Shown piece after piece: positions 1-8,377 of a DNA stretch of 26,867 nucleotides. Positions within the stretch are counted from its first letter, which is position 1. Each line of letters begins with the position of its first letter. Origin of the DNA: an uncultured Mycoplasmatota bacterium (GTDB taxonomy: Bacteria; Bacillota_I; Bacilli_A; RF39; UBA660); contig CAMLYN010000002.1 in the NCBI GenBank assembly GCA_946491675.1, positions 1 through 26,867 on the forward strand, in the 5' to 3' direction. The translations under genes were made by a program, and so were the position numbers. The notes beneath the pieces are model-generated. The model did not search any database. It was not told where the DNA came from and worked only from the letters and a program-made list of their open reading frames with translations.

Positions 1-31
1 CATGACTAAATTAAGTCATAGAAATTTAATG

Positions 32-68
32 CTCCTATATTATAGCAAATAAAATTAATAAAAATCAA
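32..68 (-). promoter_or_regulatory. Promoter and leader of a gene off the left edge
   Basis: On the minus strand a perfect TATAAT (39-44) lies 18 bp from TTGATT (63-68), followed by AGGAG (32-36). The first ATG after AGGAG reads ATG-ACT-TAA, so the true start is probably outside the window. Positions 2-19 form a short imperfect dyad (ATGACT/AGTCAT). In Bacillus the murA2/fba neighbourhood continues towards rho and rpmE; whether this promoter serves such a gene cannot be seen. Confidence 0.55.
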
Positions 69-784
69 GACTTTTTAATTACTTTTTCTTCTAAAATAGC
101 AATAATTTTAGAAGAAATAGCTTGATATCCTTTTTTATTAGGAAAACTATCTATCATACTATCAAAATAACTAGAATTATTAAATTCTTCATAAATATTT
201 AAATAATCAATGTTATAAGAATTAGCTAGTTTACTTATTCTATCATTGGCATAGTTAAAAAATTCTTCTAATTCCTCATCTTTTAAACAATTATAAAAAC
301 CAACAAAAATAATTTCTTCTTTTGAATAATCTCTTAATAATTTAAATAACTTTTCTAAATCTATAGCTACTTCATCTAATTTATTATATAAATCATTAGT
401 ACTAAAATCATTATTAAAAGTAATATTGCTAAATAAATCATTCATACCTATTGATATTGTTATTATATCAGCTTTAATTAAAGCATTTTGAATAGTTTTT
501 TCCTTATTACCAACTGTTATTTTGACATTTTCTTCAATATCTTTAATTAGATCAATACTTCTTTTATTATTACTAGTCAACGTCGCATAATTATCCAATA
601 AATCATTATTATCTAAATAATCTTTAACGTAATCTGCATAACCATAATCTTTAACTCCTAAAGAATTAACACCATTAGCTAAAGAATCACCAATTGATAA
701 ATAATATATGTCTTTATCCTTAAATCCTAAATAAATTAATAAAACAGCCAAGGCAATAATAATTATAGTTAAAATTTTTTTCAT
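65..784 (-). CDS. SGNH/GDSL-family hydrolase, membrane-anchored
   Basis: This is a 239-residue protein with an N-terminal hydrophobic segment (about residues 3-19, signal anchor), so the enzyme domain faces outside. Block I is visible as IGDSLANG with the nucleophile serine, and block III as SIGMNDLF with the oxyanion asparagine. These identify a lipase/esterase-like SGNH hydrolase resembling the YpmR group. In block V the usual D-x-x-H-P-N reads IDSFPNKKGY, so the catalytic histidine appears replaced by phenylalanine, and the block II glycine is also not obvious; activity is uncertain. I chose the ATG at 784 because GGGAGG lies just upstream; a GTG at 799 is in frame but sits on that ribosome site. 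It follows murA after an intrinsic terminator, suggesting partial read-through. Substrate unknown; cell-envelope acyl groups are a guess. Confidence 0.75.
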   Translation of the reverse strand: MKKILTIIIIALAVLLIYLGFKDKDIYYLSIGDSLANGVNSLGVKDYGYADYVKDYLDNNDLLDNYATLTSNNKRSIDLIKDIEENVKITVGNKEKTIQNALIKADIITISIGMNDLFSNITFNNDFSTNDLYNKLDEVAIDLEKLFKLLRDYSKEEIIFVGFYNCLKDEELEEFFNYANDRISKLANSYNIDYLNIYEEFNNSSYFDSMIDSFPNKKGYQAISSKIIAILEEKVIKKS

Positions 785-799
785 ACAATTTCCTCCCAC

Positions 800-823
800 A
801 AAAAAAGTAGATTAAATCTACTT
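800..823 (-). terminator. Intrinsic terminator after murA
   Basis: Perfect 8-bp stem (805-812 with 816-823, loop of 3) followed on the minus strand by a T run (804-800). It lies between the murA stop and the ribosome site of the SGNH gene, so it would end or attenuate the murA transcript. Confidence 0.75.
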
Positions 824-847
824 AAATTATATTATTTATTAACTAAA

Positions 848-2101
848 TTATTCATCAACTAAAACAATATCAGCGCCAACATTTTTTAATTTTTCGATAA
901 TATTTTCGTATCCTCTTAAAATATGTTCGACTTCTTTAATAACAGTTATCCCATTTGCTTTTAATCCAGCTAAAACTAAACAAGCTCCAGCTCTTAAATC
1001 AGTAGCAATAACTTCTTTCCCATTCAATTCTTTTGGACCTTTAACATATATTTTTCTGCCATCAATAATAATATCAGCACCCATCTCATTTAAAAATGGA
1101 ATATTTTGAAATCTATTTTCATAAATTGTCTCTTCTAAAACTGATGTTCCATTAGCTCCTATTAATAAAGCCGTCATTGGTTGTTGTAAATCAGTAGCAA
1201 AACCGGGATATCCTTGCGTTTTAATATTAACTGGTTTCATATTTTTACATCTTGATATAACTAAATAATCATCATATATTTCAAGGGGAATATGCATTTC
1301 TTTTAATTTTAAAGTTAAAGATTCAATATGATCTGGAATAATATTTTCAATTTTTAATTCATTTCCCATTAAAGCCCCTGCAATAACATAAGTTCCAGCT
1401 TCAATTCGATCAGGAATAACTTCGGTAAAACCATTACCTAATTTATTAACACCTTTAATTCTAATTTCACTTGTTCCAGCACCAGTTATTTTAGCGCCCA
1501 TATTGTTTAAAAATGTTGCCACATTGACTATTTCTGGTTCTTTAGCAGCATTTTCAATTATTGTTAACCCTTTGGCCTTAACAGCAGCTAACATAATATT
1601 AATTGTTGCACCAACACTTGGAACATCTAAATAAATATTATTTCCTTTTAATTCATCAGCTGCAATTAAATATTTATTTCCTTTTTCAATTATATTAGCT
1701 CCTAATGCTTCAAAACCCTTTAAATGAAGATTAATAGGCCGTGCACCAATTGAACAACCACCGGGAAAATAGATTTCAACTTTTTTATATTTTCCTAACA
1801 ATGCCCCCATAAAATAGTAAGAAGCTCTTAATTTTTTGGCCTTTGATTCAGGAATCTCTTTATTTTCTAAACTAGTTTGATCAATAATCATTCGATCATT
1901 AATTCTTTCGACTTTAGCTCCTAAAAATTCTAATATTTCATTTAAAGCATCAATATCAGAAATATTAGGAATGTTATCGATAGTAACAACCCCATCAGAC
2001 AATAATGAAGCTGGTACTAAAGCAACCGCACTATTTTTAGCGCCACTTATTTTTATTGTCCCTTTTAATTCCTTGCCTCCATTTATCTTAATTTTTTTCA
2101 T
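848..2101 (-). CDS. murA: UDP-N-acetylglucosamine 1-carboxyvinyltransferase (MurA)
   Basis: The 417-residue cytoplasmic enzyme transfers enolpyruvate from PEP to UDP-GlcNAc, the first committed step of peptidoglycan synthesis. The N-terminal KISGAKNSA contains the conserved Lys-Asn pair. The PGGCSIGARPINLHL loop carries the catalytic cysteine (fosfomycin target), and GYPGFATDLQQP and the ENRFQN region are typical of the family. Length matches full-size MurA. The ATG at 2101 has GGAGGAG directly upstream; a GTG twelve bases earlier is inside that site. Location next to class II aldolase fba mirrors the Bacillus fbaA-murAB neighbourhood, so this is probably the MurA2/MurZ type. It implies a cell wall and argues against a true wall-less mollicute. 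Confidence 0.95.
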   Translation of the reverse strand: MKKIKINGGKELKGTIKISGAKNSAVALVPASLLSDGVVTIDNIPNISDIDALNEILEFLGAKVERINDRMIIDQTSLENKEIPESKAKKLRASYYFMGALLGKYKKVEIYFPGGCSIGARPINLHLKGFEALGANIIEKGNKYLIAADELKGNNIYLDVPSVGATINIMLAAVKAKGLTIIENAAKEPEIVNVATFLNNMGAKITGAGTSEIRIKGVNKLGNGFTEVIPDRIEAGTYVIAGALMGNELKIENIIPDHIESLTLKLKEMHIPLEIYDDYLVISRCKNMKPVNIKTQGYPGFATDLQQPMTALLIGANGTSVLEETIYENRFQNIPFLNEMGADIIIDGRKIYVKGPKELNGKEVIATDLRAGACLVLAGLKANGITVIKEVEHILRGYENIIEKLKNVGADIVLVDE

Positions 2102-2136
2102 AAACTCCTCCACTACTATATTTGTATGTAATTAGA

Positions 2137-2991
2137 CTAATTATGCTTATCATTACTACCAAATAACATAACTTTTTCTTTAATCATTTCCTTCATACTA
2201 TTTTCGCCACTTTTAATAATTTTTCTTGGATCATATACTTTATCATTTTCATTTAAAAATTTTCTTACATCTTTACTCCAAGCAATTTGTAATTCAGTAT
2301 TAATGTTTATTTTACAAATACCACAACTAATCGCTTTTTTTATTAATTCATCAGGTATTCCCGATCCTCCGTGTAAAACTAAAGGTAAATTAACCAATTC
2401 ATGAATTTTAATCATTCTTGTAAAATCTAATTTAGGTTCACCTTTATAAATACCATGAACACTACCTAAAGCAGGCGCTAAAAAGTCAATTCCTGTTTCT
2501 TCAACTAATCTAGTTGCATCTTCAACTTTAGCATAAGCAAGTTCATTAGCAACACCATCTTCTTCACCACCAACAGCTCCAATTTCTGCTTCAACAGTTA
2601 CATTTCTTTTATGAGCATAATCAACAACTTGTTTTGTAATTCTTATATTTTCTTCAATACTATATTTAGAGGCATCGATCATAACTGAAGTAAAACCACT
2701 ATCAATCGCCTCAACACAACTTTCATAGGAACTGCCATGATCTAAATGTAAAGCTACAGGTATAGTTATATTTAAATAATTAACTAAGTTTTTAACCATA
2801 TCAGCTACAGTTTTAAAACCACCCATATATTTTCCTGCACCTTCACTTACTCCAATAATAACAGGAGTTTTTAATTTCTCACATTCTTCTAAAATAAATC
2901 TTGTCCATTCTAAATTGTTAATATTAAAATGAGGTACTGCATACTTACCATTATCAGCTTTAATAAGCATATTTTTCATATTTTCTAACAT
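2137..2991 (-). CDS. fba: Class II fructose-bisphosphate aldolase
   Basis: The 284-residue zinc-dependent glycolytic enzyme cleaves fructose-1,6-bisphosphate to DHAP and glyceraldehyde-3-phosphate. Visible motifs are HLDHGSS (about residues 82-88) with metal-binding histidine, GSVHGIYKG and VLHGGSGIP with the other zinc ligands, and NINTELQ near the C-terminus for phosphate binding. Length is typical of the Bacillus FbaA group; tagatose-bisphosphate specificity cannot be excluded from sequence alone. GGTGAT precedes the ATG. A good promoter lies directly upstream (3007-3035), and murA follows after about 35 bp, so the two are probably co-transcribed. Confidence 0.93.
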   Translation of the reverse strand: MLENMKNMLIKADNGKYAVPHFNINNLEWTRFILEECEKLKTPVIIGVSEGAGKYMGGFKTVADMVKNLVNYLNITIPVALHLDHGSSYESCVEAIDSGFTSVMIDASKYSIEENIRITKQVVDYAHKRNVTVEAEIGAVGGEEDGVANELAYAKVEDATRLVEETGIDFLAPALGSVHGIYKGEPKLDFTRMIKIHELVNLPLVLHGGSGIPDELIKKAISCGICKININTELQIAWSKDVRKFLNENDKVYDPRKIIKSGENSMKEMIKEKVMLFGSNDKHN

Positions 2992-3006
2992 TATATCACC
3001 AATTTA

Positions 3007-3035
3007 ATTATATATTTTTTTAATAATAAAAGCAA
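3007..3035 (-). promoter_or_regulatory. Promoter of fba-murA
   Basis: TTGCTT (3030-3035) and a perfect TATAAT (3007-3012) separated by 17 bp on the minus strand. The predicted transcript would begin almost at the GGTGAT ribosome site, giving a very short leader. Confidence 0.6.
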
Positions 3036-3071
3036 TAATTTACCAAATTATTCGGTGAAAAAAATGTCAAA

Positions 3072-3599
3072 TTATTTTATTAAGTAAATAATTCCAATAA
3101 TTATTAAAACTAATCCGCCTAAAATTGTCGAAGATTTTCCAACTAAATTATTAATTTTTTTACCTAAAACTAAACCAAAATAAGTAAATATAAAACTAAA
3201 AATTGAAAAGATTAAAGCTGATAAAATAAAATTTTCATTTATTACTTTTAAACTAATGCCAACGGAAAAACTATCGATACTGACAGCTAAACCAAATAAT
3301 AAAATTTCTTTAAAATTTATCATTGGTTTTATTTGTTCTTCTCTAAAAGTTTCATATATCATTTGTACCCCAATAAAAGATAAAATTAAAAAAACAATTA
3401 AAATGGGCTCTATTTTAAGATGATGGATTAAAGTAGTTCCAATCATCATTCCAATTAAAGGCATAATAAAATGATAAATACCAACAGTTATTGAAATCTT
3501 ATAAATATCTTTTTTATTTAAATTTAAAGTACCATAAGCTAAAGCCAAAGAGAAAGCATCCATACTAAGACTTATTGCAATTATAAATATTATTAACAT
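3072..3599 (-). CDS. mntP: MntP-family manganese efflux pump
   Basis: This 175-residue integral membrane protein has about six hydrophobic segments. Two internally repeated acidic motifs, SMDAFSLALAYG (near residue 12) and SIDSFSVGIS (near residue 107), are the hallmark of the MntP/YtaF (DUF204) fold; family members export Mn2+ to limit toxicity. Length is slightly below E. coli MntP (188). The start has GGAGG upstream, lying inside a hairpin (3602-3643) that could control translation. I see no yybP-ykoY manganese riboswitch in the short leader. Confidence 0.85.
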   Translation of the reverse strand: MLIIFIIAISLSMDAFSLALAYGTLNLNKKDIYKISITVGIYHFIMPLIGMMIGTTLIHHLKIEPILIVFLILSFIGVQMIYETFREEQIKPMINFKEILLFGLAVSIDSFSVGISLKVINENFILSALIFSIFSFIFTYFGLVLGKKINNLVGKSSTILGGLVLIIIGIIYLIK

Positions 3600-3601
3600 T
3601 T

Positions 3602-3643
3602 AAAAACGCCTCCTATAAAAATATATTTATAAGAAAGCGTTTT
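3602..3643 (-). promoter_or_regulatory. Hairpin enclosing the mntP ribosome site
   Basis: AAAACGC (3603-3609) pairs with GCGTTTT (3637-3643). A nested AT stem lies inside, and the mntP GGAGG sits in the bulge between the stems. The structure lies directly after the ung stop (3647). It could be the ung terminator, a translational control hairpin for mntP, or both. Confidence 0.4.
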
Positions 3644-3646
3644 AGA

Positions 3647-4306
3647 CTATTTTCCCCAATCGATTGGTTCAATGTTATGATTTACTAAAAAATTATTAGT
3701 TTTAGAAAAAGGACGACTTCCAAAAAAACCATGATAAGCTGATAATGGTGATGGATGAACCGATTCAACAATATAATGATTTTTATTAGTTATTAACTGT
3801 TTTTTACTTCTAGCATATCCACCCCATAAAATAAAAACAATAGGTGTTTCTCTTTCATTTAATTTTTTTATAATATTATCAGTAAATATTTCCCAACCTT
3901 TTTCCTTATGTGATAATGGTGTATCTTTAACCACACTCATAATACTATTTAAAAGTAATACACCTTGTTTAGCCCAACCAGTTAAATCGTTATTTTCTTT
4001 CTTTATTCCTAAATCAAACTCTAATTCTTTAAAAATATTAGCTAAAGAAGGAGGTCTTTTAATATTATCATGAACGGAAAAAGAAAGACCATGTGCTTCA
4101 CCAGTTCCATGATAAGGATCTTGGCCTAAAATTACTACTTTAACTTCATCGTAATCAGTATAACGTAAAGCATTAAATATATCCTTATACTGTGGAAAAC
4201 AAATTTTACTTTTATATTCACTTTTAACAAAAGTTCCTAACTTTCTAAAATAATCTTTTTTAAATTCATCTTTTAAAACTTCATCCCAACCTTTATTTAT
4301 CATCAT
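3647..4306 (-). CDS. ung: Uracil-DNA glycosylase, family 1
   Basis: The 219-residue base-excision repair enzyme removes uracil from DNA. The water-activating motif GQDPYHG is followed by AHGLSFSV. The DNA-intercalating loop HPSPLSAYHGFFGSRPFS near the C-terminus contains the conserved histidine, and ILWGGYA is typical. Length matches the family. The ATG overlaps the stop of the upstream symporter as ATGA, so translational coupling is likely although the functions are unrelated. Confidence 0.96.
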   Translation of the reverse strand: MMINKGWDEVLKDEFKKDYFRKLGTFVKSEYKSKICFPQYKDIFNALRYTDYDEVKVVILGQDPYHGTGEAHGLSFSVHDNIKRPPSLANIFKELEFDLGIKKENNDLTGWAKQGVLLLNSIMSVVKDTPLSHKEKGWEIFTDNIIKKLNERETPIVFILWGGYARSKKQLITNKNHYIVESVHPSPLSAYHGFFGSRPFSKTNNFLVNHNIEPIDWGK

Positions 4307-5607
4307 CCACCTCTTTTACAACATTTTTTATATCGTTTAGTTTCAAAGATTACATCATTCTTTAATTTCATTATAGCATAAATATTAATAATTGCGAGTA
4401 TTGCCGTTAAAATATTGACAATTTTCCAAATTAAACTTGCTGATATTATTGAACTTATAAATAAAACTAAACAACTAATAATCTTTAGAATTAATAATTT
4501 TTTATCATTTACCTTTGTTAAAAATTTTAAATTAGATTCAGTATCATAATATCCCGATAAAATTGTGGAAAAAGCAAATAAAACAATTGATATTATAACG
4601 ATAATATTTCCAATACTACCAAAATGATAAATAAAAGCATTTTGCGTTATTTCAATTCCATTCAAATTTTCTCCTACTAGTGAAACATCAGAAGTTAATA
4701 TGACAATTGCTGTCGCTGTACATACTAAAAAAGTTGTAATATAAATACCAATCATTTGAACAAATCCTTGACTAGCAGGAAAATCTACTTCAACTGTCGA
4801 AGCTGCTATTGCACCGGTTCCTAATCCTGCTTCATTAGAAAAAATTCCTCTTTGAATACCAACAATTAAAGTAGTTAAAAATCCAAAGCCAAAAGCCTTA
4901 AAATTAAAAGCTTCTTTAATAATATTTAAAAATATATTAGGAATTAATTCAATATTGTTAATAACGATAAGTAAAGACGCTAAAACATATATTAAAGTCA
5001 TCACTGGAACTAATTTAGAAGAAAACTTAAAAATTTTTTTAGTTCCTTTATTAAAAATAACAAATGATAAAGACATAATTATAAAGCCAATTATAATTGG
5101 TGAAATACTAGTATAATTAGTTATTGATTTAGTAATAGTATTAGCTTGAATGCTTAAAAAACCAGCCACTTGACTAATAACAATAATATATGAATATAAT
5201 TTGCCTAAATTAGGCTTTTTTAAACCTTTTTTTAAATAATAGCTTGGCCCACCTTTTGATATATGATATTCATCATTTTCTTTATATTTCACGCCTAAAA
5301 CTGTTTCAGCAAAAGCATTAGCCGTTGAAATAAATCCAATTATCCACATCCAAAAAATCGTTCCAATTCCACCTAAATAAATAGCCAAAGCAATTCCAGC
5401 AATACTTCCAACCCCAATTCTTCCACCTAAAACCATCATTAATGATTCAAATGGAGTTATTGTATTATTACCTTTTTTAAAAATATTTTTAAACATTTCT
5501 TTAAAGTTAAATTGCACAAATTTTAATTTAAAAGTAAAATAAATTCCTGAAATTACAATCATAACCGTAGCTGTCGCCCATAATACACTATCAATTACTT
5601 TAAGCAT
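4303..5607 (-). CDS. Sodium:alanine/glycine symporter, AGCS family
   Basis: This 434-residue polytopic membrane protein has about 10-11 hydrophobic segments. The AGCS signature region reads GGRIGVGSIAGIALAIYLGG, with GTIFWMWIIGF following. GGPSYYLKKGL and the FSNEAGLGTGAIAAS loop (substrate and sodium site region) are clear family motifs. Members import alanine or glycine with Na+. AGGTGAT precedes the ATG. Length is near the usual 440-490. The gene lies upstream of ung with a 4-base overlap and downstream of a terminator retained from the eroded Rpn gene. Confidence 0.92.
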   Translation of the reverse strand: MLKVIDSVLWATATVMIVISGIYFTFKLKFVQFNFKEMFKNIFKKGNNTITPFESLMMVLGGRIGVGSIAGIALAIYLGGIGTIFWMWIIGFISTANAFAETVLGVKYKENDEYHISKGGPSYYLKKGLKKPNLGKLYSYIIVISQVAGFLSIQANTITKSITNYTSISPIIIGFIIMSLSFVIFNKGTKKIFKFSSKLVPVMTLIYVLASLLIVINNIELIPNIFLNIIKEAFNFKAFGFGFLTTLIVGIQRGIFSNEAGLGTGAIAASTVEVDFPASQGFVQMIGIYITTFLVCTATAIVILTSDVSLVGENLNGIEITQNAFIYHFGSIGNIIVIISIVLFAFSTILSGYYDTESNLKFLTKVNDKKLLILKIISCLVLFISSIISASLIWKIVNILTAILAIINIYAIMKLKNDVIFETKRYKKCCKRGG

Positions 5608-5633
5608 TCTATCACCTAGTTTAAGTATATTAT

Positions 5634-5660
5634 TAAAAAAAGTTTAATTTCTTAAACTTT
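5634..5660 (-). terminator. Intrinsic terminator at the end of the Rpn remnant
   Basis: Perfect 9-bp stem (5639-5647 with 5652-5660) closed by a GAAA tetraloop on the minus strand, followed by a T run (5638-5634). It overlaps the stop codon of the pseudogene and isolates it from the symporter gene. Confidence 0.8.
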
Positions 5661-6010
5661 CAATTTTTTCTATCGTTAAACCAGTTACTTTTGATATTAT
5701 CTCTAAATCAATATTCAATTCTAACATTTTTTTAGCATTATCTATATTAGTTTTTTCTATTGTTTTATCATATAAAACTTTTTCATATTGTTTTTATTCT
5801 TCTTCACGACTTATCCAATTTACAATAAATTCATCATTATTTGCTTCATCAACATTATCTTTATATTTCTTCACCTTATCACTCTTTTCTGCTAATTCTT
5901 CTAAATCTTCTTTGTTCAAATCTAACATTATATAAGTCCTTTAATATATTTGGTTTAACTACTGAATACATAAATATTTGTTCATATCTTGCCGTATAAA
6001 ATTTTTTCAT
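5644..6010 (-). pseudogene. Remnant of an Rpn/PD-(D/E)XK nuclease-family transposase gene
   Basis: On the minus strand an ATG at 6010 with GGAGG upstream opens MKKFYTARYEQIF, resembling the start of Rpn-family (recombination-promoting nuclease) proteins. After about 25 codons the frame is lost. From 5928 another frame reads MLDLNKEDLEELAEKSDKVK, then NDEFIVNWISREEE, an in-frame TAA at 5794-5796, and continues KQYEKVLYDK to DIEVISKVTG-like DLEIISKVTGLTIEKIESL before the stop at 5644. That matches the usual Rpn C-terminal part. The nuclease core between the two ends is deleted. The gene is therefore broken three ways: internal deletion, frameshift and nonsense codon. Family identification is from remembered motif character and is moderately sure. 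Confidence 0.6.
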
Positions 6011-6087
6011 TGAAATTACCTCCTACTAGTTATATACGACAAAAACACTCCAAATTCCTGCAACATTTAAAAAATATTCTTTATATT

Positions 6088-6912
6088 TTATAAATTATTA
6101 GCTATATCGATAAATATATCTATATCAAGTTGTTCTGCTCTTATAGTTAAATCAAAATTATATTTTTTTAAAATTTTTTCAATTTTATCTAAATCATAAT
6201 CTCTTAAATTGTTTCTTAAATTTTTTCTTTTTTGTTTAAAAGAATCTCTTACTAACTTAAAAAATAGTTGTTCATTTCTTAATACTTTTCTTTCTTTTTT
6301 AGTAAATTCTACAACAATACTATCAACATTAGGTTTAGGAATAAAGACATTTCGACTTACATCCAATATCTTTTTAACATTAAAATAATAGTTTAAATAA
6401 ACTGATAAAGAACCATAATCTTTAGTATTTGGTTTAGCTTTAAATCGATCGCCAACTTCTTTCTGAACCATTACAACAATTTTATCCACAGCAATTCTAT
6501 CTTCGATTAGTTTAATTAAAATTGGAGTTGTGATGTAATAAGGTAAATTAGCGACAACATATAATTTTTCAAAAGTATATTTTTTTATTTGATCATTAAT
6601 ATTAGCTTTTAAAAAATCTTCATAAATGATATTAACATTATTATATTCTTGTAAATTATTTTCAAGTATTTCTTTCAAAGTAGTATCAATTTCATAACAT
6701 AAAACATTTTTAGCATTTTTAGCCAATTTATAAGTTAATGAACCAGCACCTGGACCAATTTCTAAAACTAAAGTATTTTTATCAATTTCTGCCTTATTTA
6801 TAATCGAATCGATAATATTTTCATCAATAATAAAATTCTGTCCAAATTTTTTCTTTAAATTGAAATTGTTATTTTCTAAATTTTCTTTTATTTTTTTAGG
6901 TGAATATTCCAT
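6088..6912 (-). CDS. rsmA: 16S rRNA dimethyladenosine transferase RsmA (KsgA)
   Basis: This 274-residue SAM-dependent enzyme dimethylates the two adjacent adenines of 16S helix 45 late in 30S assembly. KKKFGQNFIID is the typical N-terminus, VLEIGPGAGSLT the SAM-binding motif I, and VVANLPYYITTPI the catalytic NLPY motif. The C-terminal helical domain contains DSFKQKRKNLRNNL. Length is typical. GGAG precedes the ATG. It belongs to the Bacillus-like tatD-yabE-rnmV-rsmA cluster; here rnmV is absent and an ATPase gene occupies the gap. Confidence 0.95.
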   Translation of the reverse strand: MEYSPKKIKENLENNNFNLKKKFGQNFIIDENIIDSIINKAEIDKNTLVLEIGPGAGSLTYKLAKNAKNVLCYEIDTTLKEILENNLQEYNNVNIIYEDFLKANINDQIKKYTFEKLYVVANLPYYITTPILIKLIEDRIAVDKIVVMVQKEVGDRFKAKPNTKDYGSLSVYLNYYFNVKKILDVSRNVFIPKPNVDSIVVEFTKKERKVLRNEQLFFKLVRDSFKQKRKNLRNNLRDYDLDKIEKILKKYNFDLTIRAEQLDIDIFIDIANNL

Positions 6913-6964
6913 AAATAACTCCTTTTAATCCATTTAAGATATTCTTAATAATTTTTTATTAATT

Positions 6965-8260
6965 TTATTTTAATATACAAAATACAGCATATAATGGCAC
7001 TGATTTTATATTATTTTCAAATCCAAAATTTTTAGATGATATTCTAATACTGTATTTAGGATTATATTTTTTTATATATTCATTTAAACTTTTACTATTT
7101 GTTCTTCTTCCACTTTTAACTTCCACTGGAATAACATCTCCATTTATTTTTATTAAAAAGTCAATTTCATATCTATCAAAATTATAATAATATAAATCCT
7201 TAAATTTTGAATAAAATTCACAAGCCACATAATTTTCAGTAAGAACTCCTTTATACATTTCATTTTTATCTAATAGTATTTCTCTATAGTCTAGATTAGA
7301 AAGTGATCTCAAAAGACCCACATCACTTAAATAAATTTTGAATTTATCAGAATTAGCAAATGCCTTTAATGGTGATTCATTTTTTTCTGTTAAATCACAT
7401 TTTATTATCATATTGCTAGCTAATAACCAATCCAAACTGCTTTCATATCTTATTTTTCTAGCATTTTTATCGACAATACTATATTTGAAAGTATTATTGA
7501 CTCTAGCAAGTTCTTTAGGTATTGCATTATAAATTTGACTATTTTTAATACCTTCACTATTTTCTGTATATTTATTCATATCGGCTAAATATGATGTAAT
7601 TATTTGCTCTTGAAGATCAAAATTAACATGTGATATATTATAATCATTAATAATAAAATTATTTATTAACGCTGGCATACCACCCAATACTAAATATTTT
7701 TTATATAAATCTAACGCCTTTTCATGAATAGGATTTATTATTTTTTCATTTGTTTCAAAATGTTTTTTTATTTCAGCAATTAATTTATTTTCCTTTAATG
7801 CTATTAAAAATTCTTCAAAATCCATTGGATATAAATATTTAATATTTACTTTCCCAACCGGAAATGACGATTTAAATCTATTAATTTTAACACCCAAAAG
7901 CGAACCAGCACATACTATTTTATATGGTTTTTCACTTTCACAAAAATACTTTAAAGAAGTAATTGCCCTTTCACTTACTTGTATTTCATCAAAAAATATA
8001 ATAGTATCTTCTGGATTTATGATAACATTTTTAATAATTTCAATTTTTTCTATTATCATATCTGGATCAATAGTTTCTTCAAATATTTCTTTAATGTTTT
8101 CTTCTTTATCTAAATTAATATAGATATAATTATTAAAATTATTTTTACAAAATTCTTCTAATATATATGTTTTGCCAGTTTGTCTTGCTCCAACTAACAT
8201 AAGTGGCATCTTATATTCTTCTTTCCATTTTTTTAATTCCTCTAATATTTTTCTATACAT
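6965..8260 (-). CDS. AAA ATPase with C-terminal DUF4143 domain (first copy)
   Basis: The 431-residue protein has an N-terminal P-loop VGARQTGKTYIL (about residues 23-34) and Walker B TIIFFDEIQ, then AGSLLG (sensor-like) and YPMDFEEFL. This is the AAA_14 pattern of orphan ATPases. The C-terminal DUF4143 part includes LSDVGLLRSL, ENYVACEF and YEIDFLI...VIPVEVKSG, a PD-(D/E)XK-like D...E-x-K arrangement. Cellular role is unknown for the family; defence or mobile-element roles are speculative. The ATG at 8260 has AGAGGTG upstream. Repeated AT-rich dyads lie upstream (8288-8346). It interrupts the conserved yabE-rsmA neighbourhood, so it is probably acquired. It is a distant paralogue of the gene at 19669. 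Confidence 0.85.
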   Translation of the reverse strand: MYRKILEELKKWKEEYKMPLMLVGARQTGKTYILEEFCKNNFNNYIYINLDKEENIKEIFEETIDPDMIIEKIEIIKNVIINPEDTIIFFDEIQVSERAITSLKYFCESEKPYKIVCAGSLLGVKINRFKSSFPVGKVNIKYLYPMDFEEFLIALKENKLIAEIKKHFETNEKIINPIHEKALDLYKKYLVLGGMPALINNFIINDYNISHVNFDLQEQIITSYLADMNKYTENSEGIKNSQIYNAIPKELARVNNTFKYSIVDKNARKIRYESSLDWLLASNMIIKCDLTEKNESPLKAFANSDKFKIYLSDVGLLRSLSNLDYREILLDKNEMYKGVLTENYVACEFYSKFKDLYYYNFDRYEIDFLIKINGDVIPVEVKSGRRTNSKSLNEYIKKYNPKYSIRISSKNFGFENNIKSVPLYAVFCILK

Positions 8261-8287
8261 AGAAATCACCTCTACATATATTTTAAC

Positions 8288-8346
8288 ATTTTTCGTGCAA
8301 AAATAACATATTTTTATTAATTTTTCGTGCTTTTTGTACGAAAAAT
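8288..8346. promoter_or_regulatory. Repeated dyad motif upstream of the first DUF4143 ATPase
   Basis: ATTTTTCGTGC occurs at 8288-8298 and again at 8320-8330, 32 bp or about three helical turns apart. An inverted version, GTACGAAAAAT, is at 8336-8346. The second and third copies form a 9-bp perfect stem with a 9-base loop. Lying between the YabE-like gene end and the ATPase start, these look like protein-binding sites or, less likely, a weak terminator. Confidence 0.45.
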
Positions 8347-8377
8347 GTAAATTTTAAATAATTTTAAAAGATGAGAA

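Noticed and set aside
7338..7532. 64-codon plus-strand frame inside the first ATPase gene
   Set aside because: Antisense to the conserved ATPase/DUF4143 coding sequence, with no ribosome site.
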